IMG/VR virus record: IMGVR_UViG_3300044940_000294
Location: 1 to 51,740 of that record
Length of the DNA: 51,740 nucleotides
Reading direction: 5' to 3' (one strand)
Source: a virus
The position numbers and the translations under genes were made by a program. The notes below the pieces were generated by a model. That model made no database searches, was not told the origin of the DNA, and saw only the letters and a program-made list of their open reading frames with translations. The first letter of the stretch is position 1. Every line of letters starts with the position of its first letter. Below are positions 24,098 to 32,190 of this stretch, one piece after another.

Positions 24098-24464
24098 TTT
24101 TAAATACTTGTGGTTGAAGTACGTAAAGGGCTTTGACATAACGGAACATTGTGCGAAGTGCTTGCTTGGAGAGTACGAAAAGCAAGTATCTCCAAAAGGC
24201 ATTTTTACAGGGGATTTGCCTATTGCACCCTATTATTACTTGTGTGGTGTATCTATGCCTTTTGTGTGGGCAAACAATTTTCATTTGGCATTTGAGGCGA
24301 AAGAGGGTAGTACGTTGGTTATTGAAAGAAACGGCATTGTCTTAGTGATAGACAATGCCGTTGAATTGGAAATTAAGCCTCCTACTATACAACTTACGCA
24401 CAAAAAAGAGTTTACCACTTGTCGTAATTGGCAGTTTGCGGTAAATAAGGTTTTAGAGCAATAA
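24063..24464 (+). CDS. Unknown protein after the methyltransferase (133 residues)
   Basis: MPYIKEAKITANFKYLWLKY start inside the methyltransferase gene (35-base overlap). Contains EHCAKCLLGEYEKQ with a Cys pair, GDLPIAPYYYLCGVSMPFVW, and strands (GSTLVIERNGIVLVIDNAVE). Strong translational coupling suggests it acts with the ParB-methyltransferase. Ends tail to tail with the next minus-strand gene by 12 bases. Confidence 0.55.
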   Translation: MPYIKEAKITANFKYLWLKYVKGFDITEHCAKCLLGEYEKQVSPKGIFTGDLPIAPYYYLCGVSMPFVWANNFHLAFEAKEGSTLVIERNGIVLVIDNAVELEIKPPTIQLTHKKEFTTCRNWQFAVNKVLEQ

Positions 24465-24869
24465 TCTTTGTTCTTTTACTTCTTCCGCCTTTACATCTAC
24501 AATATTCTTATCCACTAACAAATCAATAGTTTCTTGTAAATTATTGATTTGTTCCTGCATAGAATTGATAGTTCTCCTTTGCATGAATATTATAGCAGCC
24601 TGTTCTTTTAGTTTAATCTGCAAATTAAGGTTTTCTTGGTACTTTACTAAGGTGTTTACTTCGTAAAAAAAGAAGTTAGCATCTAACTCAAAGGTAGTAA
24701 TTAACTTTTGAATAGTATGCAAGGGGGCATCTTGTCTATCATTCAAGTATTTGCTGATATTACCAGCATCTTCTTGCAACTTGTTAGCAAAATCTTCTTG
24801 GCTTTTAACTGTACCATTAGAGAGCAGGTACTGAAAAGCCACTTTAAACTTATTTTTGTGTTCTATCAT
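24453..24869 (-). CDS. HTH regulator with C-terminal coiled coil (138 residues)
   Basis: N-terminal Cro/CI-like part: VAFQYLLSNGTVKSQEDFAN, then LQEDAGNISKYLNDRQDAPLH and HTIQKLITTFELDANFFF. From about 78 a coiled coil (LNLQIKLKEQAAIIFMQRRT, SMQEQINNLQETIDLLVDKN). Dimeric repressor type. Adjacent to a second regulator on the same strand. Confidence 0.65.
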   Translation of the reverse strand: MIEHKNKFKVAFQYLLSNGTVKSQEDFANKLQEDAGNISKYLNDRQDAPLHTIQKLITTFELDANFFFYEVNTLVKYQENLNLQIKLKEQAAIIFMQRRTINSMQEQINNLQETIDLLVDKNIVDVKAEEVKEQRLLL

Positions 24870-24901
24870 ATTTTATTAAAAAGGAGTGTAAATTTACATT
24901 T

Positions 24902-25381
24902 TTACCTTTTATTTAATTTATCTATTAACACCTTATATTTGTTTTCTAAGGTATTTTTTTCATTTTTAACATTCCTGTTCTCTATAATCATGTTTTTGAG
25001 GTCAATTAGTACCTCTCTAATGTCAAGATTTTTCAGATTGTCGTATTTATCCCTTGACATTTCCGACAAGACTTGTGCTGTTTCATTAGAGATAGGCAAA
25101 TCTTTGAAGTCCTCAATATCATTGATTTGGAATAGCATATTGTTGTACTTTTTCTCAAAATCTTCTTCTCTACCCCACAATAGGAAATCCACAGATACGT
25201 TGAATAGTTGGGCAATCTTGACAAAGTTTTGCAACTGCAAATTGTCGCCTTTTTCAAGGATAGAGTAGTTGGGTTGACTTACACCAATCTTTTCCGCAAC
25301 TTCTCCTTGCGACATTCCTGATTTTATGCGTAATAGTCGTATTCTATTTGCAATCTCCTTGTTATTAATTTCTTGAAACAT
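24902..25381 (-). CDS. Cro/CI-family repressor with coiled-coil tail (159 residues)
   Basis: Residues 10-68 are a clear HTH_3: IANRIRLLRIKSGMSQGEVA, EKIGVSQPNYSILEKGDNLQ, NFVKIAQLFNVSVDFLLWG. The rest is a helical dimerisation region ending in a coiled coil. No LexA-like protease domain, so it is not a RecA-cleaved CI. Divergent from the replication operon across an operator-rich gap, the classical place of the lysogeny switch. Best candidate for the protein that binds the dispersed AAATAAAG operators. Confidence 0.8.
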   Translation of the reverse strand: MFQEINNKEIANRIRLLRIKSGMSQGEVAEKIGVSQPNYSILEKGDNLQLQNFVKIAQLFNVSVDFLLWGREEDFEKKYNNMLFQINDIEDFKDLPISNETAQVLSEMSRDKYDNLKNLDIREVLIDLKNMIIENRNVKNEKNTLENKYKVLIDKLNKR

Positions 25382-25452
25382 AATTTAAGTAGGTTAAATA
25401 TTTGCGCCAAACGTACATATTTTATTTTTAAAAAACAAGTTAATTAAAAACA

Positions 25453-25586
25453 AAATAAAGTTATTTAAAATATTTATAGCTTTATTTTGAATTGTGAAAT
25501 AAAGTATTTTACTTTGTGCATACACTTTTGAACGGTGTATTTTTTTATACCAATGTTTATTAATATAATTAATATATATTGGTATA
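25453..25586 (+). promoter_or_regulatory. Switch region: operators and promoter before the replication operon
   Basis: AAATAAAG at 25453-25460, CTTTATTTTG at 25480-25489 and AAATAAAG at 25497-25504, with -7 TTACTTTG at 25509-25516 (19-base spacer from TTTG). Downstream TATACCAAT (25546-25554) and ATTGGTATA (25578-25586) make a second, unrelated inverted repeat with a TATATTTAC near -7 box. Two regulators may act here. Confidence 0.65.
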
Positions 25587-25615
25587 TTTACAACAAATAT
25601 TACTATATTCAATTT

Positions 25616-27100
25616 ATGATAACTTTAAGACCTTACCAACACGCAGCTATTAACGGAGTATATCAACTTTTTGCTGAAAAAGTGAAAAGTGTTTTGGTGT
25701 GTGTTCCTACGGGGGGTGGTAAGACGACCATAGCAGCAGAGATAGTAAAAAAGGCCGTTATGAAGTCTAAAAAGGTCTTGTTTGTGGCTCATAGAGAAGA
25801 ATTAATTTTACAAGCCCACGCAAGGTTAGCAAAGTTTGGCGTATTGGGAGGCGTGATGATGGGCAAGCATAACCAAATCTACAATGAAGTTATTGTAGGC
25901 AGTGTGCAGACATTAGTGCGTAGAGAGTTACCGCAAAACATAGACTTAATCATAATTGATGAGGCACATCACGCTACAAGTAATAGCTATGTAAATATCT
26001 TGAAAAACTACCCTAATGCTTATGTCATGGGCTTGACTGCAACGCCTGAAAGAATAGACGGAAAGAGTCTGCAAAACATCTTTCAAGAATTGATTTGCCC
26101 TATTTCAATCAATTCGTTGATTGAAGAGGGCTTTTTAGTGCCTACCAAAACATTTGCAGCCAAAGATGCCCTCAAAGAGCAAGACCTGAAAGACCTAAAG
26201 ACGACAATGGGAGATTATGACACTGCCCAACTCTATAAGAAATTTGACAAACCCAAACTCTATCAAGGGGTTGTCGATAACTACCTCAAATTATCTAACG
26301 GCAAAAAGGCTATTGTTTTCAATATCAACTGCGAACATTCAAGGAAAACCGCAGAAGAATTTACCAACAATGGTATCAAAGCTATGCACTTAGACGCCGA
26401 TGTGGACAGTAAAACACGCAAAGAAATATTAGCGGACTTTGCAGCCAATAAGTTCAACGTGCTTTGCAACGTAGGTATTCTCACAGAGGGCTACGATTTG
26501 CCCGATATTGAAACTGTAATCTTGAATAGGGCTACTAAATCTGTGTCTTTGTACTTTCAAATGATAGGGCGAGGCTTACGACCAAACGGCAATAAAGAAC
26601 ATTGCATAGTCATTGACCACGGCAATAATTGGCTAACGCATGGTTTCGTTACGCATGAAAGAGAGTGGCAGTGGAAGGGGCGAAAGAAAAAGAAAGTAGG
26701 GGCTTTCCCTGTCAAAGAGTGTCCTGAGTGCCACGAAATAATGCACACTGTCAAGTCAAGTTGTCCCTCTTGTGGGTATGTATTCCCGAAAGCTAAAAGA
26801 GAGGATTTGATTGATGACTTTGTAGAAGTGCAACAAACGCCAAAGGTAGTGCCTAAAACCATTTCTAATGAACTCAAAAACAAGCCAATAAGGGAAATGA
26901 GTATTGAGGAATTGGAGGAGTACAGGACTTACAAGAACTATAAAATAGGGTGGATTATCTACAAGTTGCAAGAAAAGAGTAAAGGCGACCTGCAAACAAT
27001 GAAAGAGTTTTTGCAGTCATACGCTACTATGAAGAACTATAAACCTACGTGGGTACATATCCAAATAAAAAAAATTAAATATGGCAGTAACGTATTATAA
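25616..27100 (+). CDS. Superfamily 2 DEAD/DEAH helicase with zinc-ribbon
   Basis: 494 residues from the ATG at 25616 (MITLRPYQHAAINGVYQLF). Q-motif-like start, Walker A PTGGGKT (31-37), DEAH (115-118) within LIIIDEAHHATSN, TATPERIDG (141-149), motif VI QMIGRGLRPNG (315-325). C-terminal CPEC (369-372) and CPSC (383-386) would bind one zinc. Resembles UvsW/SSL2-like phage helicases that remodel forks or recombination intermediates. Overlaps the primase-helicase gene by 20 bases. Confidence 0.88.
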   Translation: MITLRPYQHAAINGVYQLFAEKVKSVLVCVPTGGGKTTIAAEIVKKAVMKSKKVLFVAHREELILQAHARLAKFGVLGGVMMGKHNQIYNEVIVGSVQTLVRRELPQNIDLIIIDEAHHATSNSYVNILKNYPNAYVMGLTATPERIDGKSLQNIFQELICPISINSLIEEGFLVPTKTFAAKDALKEQDLKDLKTTMGDYDTAQLYKKFDKPKLYQGVVDNYLKLSNGKKAIVFNINCEHSRKTAEEFTNNGIKAMHLDADVDSKTRKEILADFAANKFNVLCNVGILTEGYDLPDIETVILNRATKSVSLYFQMIGRGLRPNGNKEHCIVIDHGNNWLTHGFVTHEREWQWKGRKKKKVGAFPVKECPECHEIMHTVKSSCPSCGYVFPKAKREDLIDDFVEVQQTPKVVPKTISNELKNKPIREMSIEELEEYRTYKNYKIGWIIYKLQEKSKGDLQTMKEFLQSYATMKNYKPTWVHIQIKKIKYGSNVL

Positions 27101-29426
27101 ATCACACGCAGAAGTTGTAAAAGGAGAGGTGATGACCTTAGACGACTTCATTAACAAGATACGTTTAGGTGTGTGGAAAGATGCTGTTTTAAAGGCACGA
27201 GCAGTACGGGTACATGATTACGAAAGGTATCAAAAAATAATTAAGCCAAGTATGCCTTGTGTGGCGTTTGGAGTATTCTCACGTAGAGAGGATAAATCTC
27301 TACAAGAGCATGCGGGCGTAATTTGCGTTGATTTTGACCCCAAAGACAACCCTGATTTATTGATACCTGAAAAGTTTGAGGCTATCAAACAGCAATTAGG
27401 CATTGATAAGTATTCAATGTATGTAGTCAATTCCTTATCAGGAGTTGGTTTGTTTGTCATTGTTAAAATCAACGGCAATAAGCACCGAGAAAGTTTTGAG
27501 GGCTTACGCAACTACTATTACAATGAATACGGCTTAATCATGGACAGTTCGGGGGGCAACGTATCAAAGCCAAGATGTGTAACTTACGATAATGCTATTT
27601 ATGCAAATGAAAATGCTGTTTTATTTAAAAACTACCTAAAGGTAGAAAAGATTAAGGTACAGCCAATTGTTTACAGTGGACATGATTTAGACTTTGTTTT
27701 AAGGCAAATTAGAGAAAAGGGGATTGATTTAACAGCTCCAACGGCTACCCAAAATGGGTATCAACGGTGGTTAAATATAGGCTTTGCATTTGCCCACAAA
27801 TACGGGGAGGGGGGTAGAGATTACTTTCATGCCGTTTCTTCAATGAGCCCGTTGTATGACTACGGGCAATGTCAACGACAATACAACTCTATTTTGAAGC
27901 ATAAAGGGAGTGGCAATCAAATAACCATAGCGACATTCTTTGCCTATTGTAAAGAGGCAGGTATTGAATTGACCACTGAAAAGACAGGCGAAATTAAAAC
28001 GGCAGCTATTCAGGCTAAGAAGTCTAAAAGAACAAAGGAAAGTGTTGTTGATATGCTTTTGGAGCTAAATGTCATATCAGAAGATGAAAGAAATTTAGCT
28101 GAAGACATTACTAATCAAGTGTATAGCTTGAATAATGAGCAATTAAAAGACGAGAGGTCTATGATTGCAAGGTTACAACACTACATTCGTGCTAATTGGA
28201 AAATACGTAGAAACGAAATTACCAATTATTACGAAATACAAGACCACAATGGGAAGTACAGACCATTGGAGAAAGAGGACTACAATAATATTTACATCAA
28301 TGCCAAAATAGTAGTTGATATTCAAGTAAAAAAAGAAGATGTAAAGAGTATTATAGAAAACAGTGATACTCCTTCGCACCACCCTATTCTGTCATTTATC
28401 AACTCCAATAAAACACTTAATCCAAAGGGCTACATTGACCAAGTAATTGACTGTTTAGGCTATGAAGAGCCTACACGTAAAATTAATGGCAAAGAGATGT
28501 CTTATAGGGAGTTTATGCGTTACTTTTTTGTGAAATGGTACGTTGGTATAATAAAAAGCATAGAAAAAGAACACAACCCTATGTTCTTAGTCTTTGCAGG
28601 ACCCATTAACATAGGTAAAACAAGATTTTTTAGGGGACTATTGCCAGAAGAATTGTCGGATTATTTTGCTGAGAGTGATTTCTCTGAAAAGAAAGATGAC
28701 AAAATATTGATGTCTAAGAAGTTGATTATTTATTGCGACGAAATGGACGGCATCAATGGAGATAGTGCGGAGTCACAAAGAAAATTTAAAGCCATGACTG
28801 AATACAAAAAGATTACCCAAAGGGTGGTTTATGGAGATAAATCTACTGATATGTTACGTTTGGCTACTTTGTGTGGGAGTTCTAATGATACAGACTTATT
28901 GAAAGACCCACATGGTAATAGACGTATATTACCGTTTAAGATAAAAAGTATTGATTTAGAAAGGTATGAAAAGATAGACAAAACAAATTTGTTTATGGAA
29001 ATATACCAACTTTCTAAGACCATGCCAAAGTGGTACATGACACCTGAAGACGTTGAATTATTGGCGAAGTGGACTAAGGAGTTCAAAGCCCCTGATAAGG
29101 CAGTAGATTTGATTGAACACTATTTTAGGATACCACAAGGGGATGAACCAAGGTTATATTTGAGCAGTACCATGATCCAAGCCTATATTGAAAAGTCATC
29201 GGGCATGAAATTGACATCAAAGAGTATTGGTTCAACCTTACAAAGAATGGGGTTTAAGTGTGGTACGATACGCATACAGCAAGAAACAGGCTTAGGTAGT
29301 TTCAAAGATTTGCAGAATTATTACCAAGTGGTAGAGAACCATAAAAACCCTCAAATCATACCAATTAAATGTTACAGAGATGAAAAAGGGGAGCCAATCA
29401 GCTATACATCAGACGACTTTAATTAG
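27081..29426 (+). CDS. Primase-helicase, BT4734/VirE-like
   Basis: 781 residues. N-terminal BT4734-like primase-polymerase region (residues 55-190: AGVICVDFDPKDNPD, NSLSGVGLFVIVKI, SKPRCVTYD), a PriCT-type linker helix bundle (about 215-300, YQRWLNIGFAFAHKYGEGG), then a VirE/D5-like P-loop helicase with Walker A GPINIGKT near 507-514 and LIIYCDEMDGINGDS as Walker B. This is the standard replicative primase-helicase of Bacteroidota phages and mobile elements. Overlaps the VRR nuclease start by 47 bases. Confidence 0.85.
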   Translation: MAVTYYKSHAEVVKGEVMTLDDFINKIRLGVWKDAVLKARAVRVHDYERYQKIIKPSMPCVAFGVFSRREDKSLQEHAGVICVDFDPKDNPDLLIPEKFEAIKQQLGIDKYSMYVVNSLSGVGLFVIVKINGNKHRESFEGLRNYYYNEYGLIMDSSGGNVSKPRCVTYDNAIYANENAVLFKNYLKVEKIKVQPIVYSGHDLDFVLRQIREKGIDLTAPTATQNGYQRWLNIGFAFAHKYGEGGRDYFHAVSSMSPLYDYGQCQRQYNSILKHKGSGNQITIATFFAYCKEAGIELTTEKTGEIKTAAIQAKKSKRTKESVVDMLLELNVISEDERNLAEDITNQVYSLNNEQLKDERSMIARLQHYIRANWKIRRNEITNYYEIQDHNGKYRPLEKEDYNNIYINAKIVVDIQVKKEDVKSIIENSDTPSHHPILSFINSNKTLNPKGYIDQVIDCLGYEEPTRKINGKEMSYREFMRYFFVKWYVGIIKSIEKEHNPMFLVFAGPINIGKTRFFRGLLPEELSDYFAESDFSEKKDDKILMSKKLIIYCDEMDGINGDSAESQRKFKAMTEYKKITQRVVYGDKSTDMLRLATLCGSSNDTDLLKDPHGNRRILPFKIKSIDLERYEKIDKTNLFMEIYQLSKTMPKWYMTPEDVELLAKWTKEFKAPDKAVDLIEHYFRIPQGDEPRLYLSSTMIQAYIEKSSGMKLTSKSIGSTLQRMGFKCGTIRIQQETGLGSFKDLQNYYQVVENHKNPQIIPIKCYRDEKGEPISYTSDDFN

Positions 29427-29865
29427 TGAGGATAGGCTGCAACAGGATTGTGCTATGTGGTTTAAGAACACCTACAAGCATTTTGCAAAGGCTTTTTACA
29501 TGATAAACAACGCAGGTACAAAGACCAAAGTAAGGGCAGCACAAGACAAGGCAATGGGTATTACAAGGGGAGTCCCCGACACGCATTTAGTTGTACCAAG
29601 AGGTGGTTATCATAGTTTGTTTGTAGAGTTCAAAGTAGGTAAGAATGTACTAAGCCCCGAACAGAAAGCAACAAAGGCATTTTTTGAGAGTTTGGGGCAT
29701 AAAGTAGTGGTTTGTTACAGTTTACAAGAGTTTCAGGAGGCAATCGTGAGTTATTTATTCCCTTATCACGAGGCGAGATTAGTAGTAAGACAAGGAGAAG
29801 ATGTTTGTTTTTTAAACCCTCAATTTGAAGTATGTACGAACAAATTAATTTTCAGGAGTTGGTAG
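29380..29865 (+). CDS. VRR-NUC nuclease
   Basis: 161 residues. Active site of the PD-(D/E)XK VRR-NUC family: NNAGTKTKVRAAQ, GITRGVPDTHLVV (Pro-Asp 66-67), FVEFKVGKNVLSPEQK (Glu83, Lys85), then GHKVVVCYSLQEF. Stand-alone VRR-NUC proteins of phages cut branched DNA (Holliday junction type). A later start near 29437 cannot be excluded. Follows the primase-helicase. Confidence 0.85.
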   Translation: MKKGSQSAIHQTTLISEDRLQQDCAMWFKNTYKHFAKAFYMINNAGTKTKVRAAQDKAMGITRGVPDTHLVVPRGGYHSLFVEFKVGKNVLSPEQKATKAFFESLGHKVVVCYSLQEFQEAIVSYLFPYHEARLVVRQGEDVCFLNPQFEVCTNKLIFRSW

Positions 29866-30446
29866 AACAGTGCCACAATGCAGCAAAGGCAAAAGGATTT
29901 TGGGAGGTAGAGAGAAATATTGGTGAGGCAAAGGCATTAATTATTAGCGAATTGTGCGAGGCATTAGAGGCTGCACGTAAGGGGAAGTACACGAATAAAA
30001 AAGTGTATGCAGATATAGTTTTTCTACATCTTAATAATGATGAAGAATTTGTAGCCTATTTTAAAGAACACATCAAAGACACCGTAGAGGACGAGTTGGC
30101 AGATACGATTATTAGGACTTTTGATTATATCGGTGGTTTCTTTGCGCCAACAAAAGAGTTGGCAATGCCTACTTGTAAAGGACTTGAGCCTAGTCAAGAG
30201 GAAATGAGTGTAAATTTTTGCAATATCTTAAAATATCACCAAAATAAGCCTAAAAAAGAAATAGAAAACATAGGTGAATCCATTTACGATGCAATAGCTA
30301 TGCTTATTCAGTTTGATGCCCCTATCTATTTTTTAACTAATGTTTTTATGTTGGCAAAAGAATTAGAAGTTCCTATTTTGTTTCACATACAAGCCAAGTT
30401 ACGGTACAATAGCACAAGACCACAAAAGCATGGTAAACAGTTCTAA
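29832..30446 (+). CDS. MazG-like nucleotide pyrophosphohydrolase
   Basis: 204 residues. LIISELCEALEAARKGKY (Glu40, Glu43, Glu46) and later VEDELADTIIRTFDYIGG provide the E-x-x-E ... E-x-x-D metal-binding set of the all-alpha NTP-PPase superfamily. Hydrolyses noncanonical or signalling nucleotides, or trims dNTPs. The last 90 residues look like a second, degenerate copy of the helical unit (IGESIYDAIAMLIQF). Overlaps the VRR gene by 34 bases and ends the operon before a terminator. Confidence 0.75.
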   Translation: MYEQINFQELVEQCHNAAKAKGFWEVERNIGEAKALIISELCEALEAARKGKYTNKKVYADIVFLHLNNDEEFVAYFKEHIKDTVEDELADTIIRTFDYIGGFFAPTKELAMPTCKGLEPSQEEMSVNFCNILKYHQNKPKKEIENIGESIYDAIAMLIQFDAPIYFLTNVFMLAKELEVPILFHIQAKLRYNSTRPQKHGKQF

Positions 30447-30515
30447 ACTTTAATTACAATAGGAACAAAAAAGAGTATTTACAAGATTTTAGTAGCCAAA
30501 ATATTAATGTAATCT

Positions 30516-30555
30516 AAGAACACACCACTTACAAATCCGTAAGTGGTATGTTCTT
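30516..30555. terminator. Bidirectional terminator between the replication operon and the sigma gene
   Basis: 17-bp stem with one mismatch (AAGAACACACCACTTAC with GTAAGTGGTATGTTCTT), six-base loop, T run after on the plus strand. Overlaps the last codons of the sigma gene. Confidence 0.9.
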
Positions 30556-31017
30556 TTTTAAAAAATATTCTTTTGCCTTAAAGACTAACCCTTTGATAGC
30601 TGGTACAGACTTATTTGTCAATTTACCAACTTCTTCATAGCTATATTCAAAAACATATAGCAATATGAATATCTTTTGTGTTTCGTTTGGTAATTCTTTG
30701 AGTGCCATTAGCCTATCACTAAGGGCTGTTTGTACGTCTGTAATACCTATTTTTTTAGCCTCTTTCAAGTCTATATGAGCTACTCTTAAATTTCGCTTTG
30801 CGTGGTAGTCATATACCAAGTTTTTAGCAATGGTCGTAAGCCACGCCCTTATAGGCGTACCGTTTTCTTTGTAAGTAGGTAAATGTCTTATAGCTCGCAC
30901 AAAAGTATCTTGTGTCAAGTCATTGGCTACATCAACGTCTCGCACCCTATTGTAACAATAAGTGTGTATGTAGTTGTATAAGCCTATTATCTCTTTCAAG
31001 TGTGGGTTTTCTACCAT
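30529..31017 (-). CDS. ECF-type sigma-70 family factor
   Basis: 162 residues. Region 2: YCYNRVRDVDVANDLTQDTF then VRAIRHLPTYKENGTPIRAW and LTTIAKNLVYDYHAKRN, the classic ECF sigma2 phrases. Region 4: LKELPNETQKIFILLYVFEY then SYEEVGKLTNKSVPAIKGLV, the sigma4 HTH. No region 1.1 or 3, as in ECF factors. It would direct host RNA polymerase to phage promoters, plausibly the late genes. Last gene of an operon starting at the operator-promoter near 31887. Confidence 0.88.
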   Translation of the reverse strand: MVENPHLKEIIGLYNYIHTYCYNRVRDVDVANDLTQDTFVRAIRHLPTYKENGTPIRAWLTTIAKNLVYDYHAKRNLRVAHIDLKEAKKIGITDVQTALSDRLMALKELPNETQKIFILLYVFEYSYEEVGKLTNKSVPAIKGLVFKAKEYFLKKNIPLTDL

Positions 31018-31019
31018 AG

Positions 31020-31121
31020 CTATTTGAGTTTGACTACATAAGTGGCTACATTAAAGGCTAAGTATGTTTGTTCTGTTATCGAAAGTGGTCTAAGTTCGTA
31101 TGTATGCGGTAATGCCTTCAT
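31020..31121 (-). CDS. Small protein before the sigma gene (33 residues)
   Basis: MKALPHTYELRPLSITEQTY then LAFNVATYVVKLK, stop three bases before the sigma start. Protein-like composition, and the spacing suggests translational coupling. Might be a small regulator of the sigma factor. Unknown. Confidence 0.45.
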   Translation of the reverse strand: MKALPHTYELRPLSITEQTYLAFNVATYVVKLK

Positions 31122-31136
31122 GTTAGCTATTTGACT

Positions 31137-31214
31137 TTATGTAACAGGCATAACTGATAGCCCGTCATAAGCTATACGGCTAATAAATTGGAGTTTTTTT
31201 GGGTGTTTTTTCAT
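31137..31214 (-). CDS. Very small protein (25 residues)
   Basis: MKKHPKKLQFISRIAYDGLS then VMPVT. Its ATG overlaps the stop of the gene at 31211 in an ATGA arrangement, typical of coupled translation. Unknown. Confidence 0.35.
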   Translation of the reverse strand: MKKHPKKLQFISRIAYDGLSVMPVT

Positions 31215-31864
31215 ATCCACAAGTCAATAATAGGTAATTTAGGGAATGTATGTTCAAAATAAGTAGCCTCCTCTAAGGGCATTTCAGGTAGGTTATTAGG
31301 TACCTCCAAACTTTCGCACACAAAGCCCAAATCATGCAAGTATTCCACTATTTCATTGGCTCTCCCTACAAAGTCAATGATTTGGTCATATCTTTTGTGC
31401 AAGATGTGGGCAAGGTGTAACCGTACACCGATAAATTCCTCCTCCCGATAACGGTATTCAATGGTATAGTCCGTAAAGTAATTATTTGCCACCAACAACT
31501 TTTCGTACAAAGCTGCATAGTCAAACGAACCACCATTAGCGAAGTCATCAAAATTATCAAAGGATTGTAAGGGCTTTTGCGTGTAAATGGTTTCACTACC
31601 GATAATTTGAGAATATTTGACTGTAAAAGTCTTTTCACAAATCGCCAAAATGATAGGTTTCCTACGTGGATAGGCTTTTTCTATGTGGGCAAATTTTCTG
31701 TTCTTAATTTTCACTTCTTTGTATTCAACCCATAAGGGGTCTTGGTAGTCGTGAAACCTTGTAGCTGTTTGAGCCACAGGAACATCTTTGTAAAGGATAG
31801 GCAGCTTTACGTTGTCATCTTTGACAATAAAGCCTTTTAAGGTAAATAATAAGGTCGCTAACAT
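31211..31864 (-). CDS. Unknown protein, first gene of the sigma operon (217 residues)
   Basis: Starts MLATLLFTLKGFIVKDDNVK after a leader resembling that of other early genes (ACAATAATACTACT). Alpha-beta protein with YTIEYRYREEEFIGVRLHLA and VEYLHDLGFVCESLEVPNNL. No motif I recognise. Because it is co-transcribed with the sigma factor it may take part in transcription takeover. Confidence 0.65.
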   Translation of the reverse strand: MLATLLFTLKGFIVKDDNVKLPILYKDVPVAQTATRFHDYQDPLWVEYKEVKIKNRKFAHIEKAYPRRKPIILAICEKTFTVKYSQIIGSETIYTQKPLQSFDNFDDFANGGSFDYAALYEKLLVANNYFTDYTIEYRYREEEFIGVRLHLAHILHKRYDQIIDFVGRANEIVEYLHDLGFVCESLEVPNNLPEMPLEEATYFEHTFPKLPIIDLWI

Positions 31865-31886
31865 AGTAGTATTATTGTTATGTCAG

Positions 31887-31915
31887 CAAAAATAAACTTT
31901 ATTTTTGAAATAAAA
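31887..31915 (-). promoter_or_regulatory. Operator-promoter of the sigma operon
   Basis: Minus strand -7 TATTTTTG (31887-31894) with half-site CTTTATTT (plus 31897-31904) and a degenerate partner at 31908-31915. Confidence 0.6.
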
Positions 31916-31996
31916 AATAAGTAATTTGTTTTTTCAATAAAATATTAGTATTTTTGATAATCCAAAACATATAAGGTTAAATATTCAGTCCCAAAG

Positions 31997-32017
31997 CTCA
32001 TTACTCTTAGTAGTGAG
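31997..32017. terminator. Hairpin after the tail chaperone
   Basis: Nine-bp stem CTCATTACT/AGTAGTGAG with CTT loop, T-rich only on the plus-strand side. It lies three bases beyond the frameshift product stop. Confidence 0.5.
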
Positions 32018-32019
32018 TT

Positions 32020-32190
32020 TTATTTTTTCTTTCTCAACTTCACGACTTCCTCCATTAACATAATCAATTCCTCAGCACGCATTAATTTTAGTTCGGTTAG
32101 ACTAACTAAAATGCCTTCTCCCATACCTGCGCCCCAAGCAATGTTTGACAATAACACCACTAACGGCGTGCAAGTGGGAAGAAAAAATTT
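32020..32190 (-). CDS. Tail chaperone -1 frameshift extension (GT product)
   Basis: The end of the upstream chaperone frame contains AAATTTT (32184-32190, minus strand), positioned as A-AAT-TTT relative to its codons, a canonical -1 slippery heptamer. Shifting there gives 56 further codons (KFFLPTCTPLVVLLSNIAWG, GMGEGILVSLTELKLMRAEE, LIMLMEEVVKLRKKK) to the TAA at 32020. There is no good independent start, and the extension is protein-like. This matches the conserved G-GT frameshift of phage tail chaperones (lambda G/GT, Mu, P2 E/E'). Confidence 0.75.
   Translation of the reverse strand, partial: KFFLPTCTPLVVLLSNIAWGAGMGEGILVSLTELKLMRAEELIMLMEEVVKLRKKK

Noticed and set aside
25520-25546. Attenuator hairpin ATACAC/GTGTAT followed by T6 before the helicase gene
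   Set aside because: The predicted transcription start falls inside the left arm, so the stem may not form.
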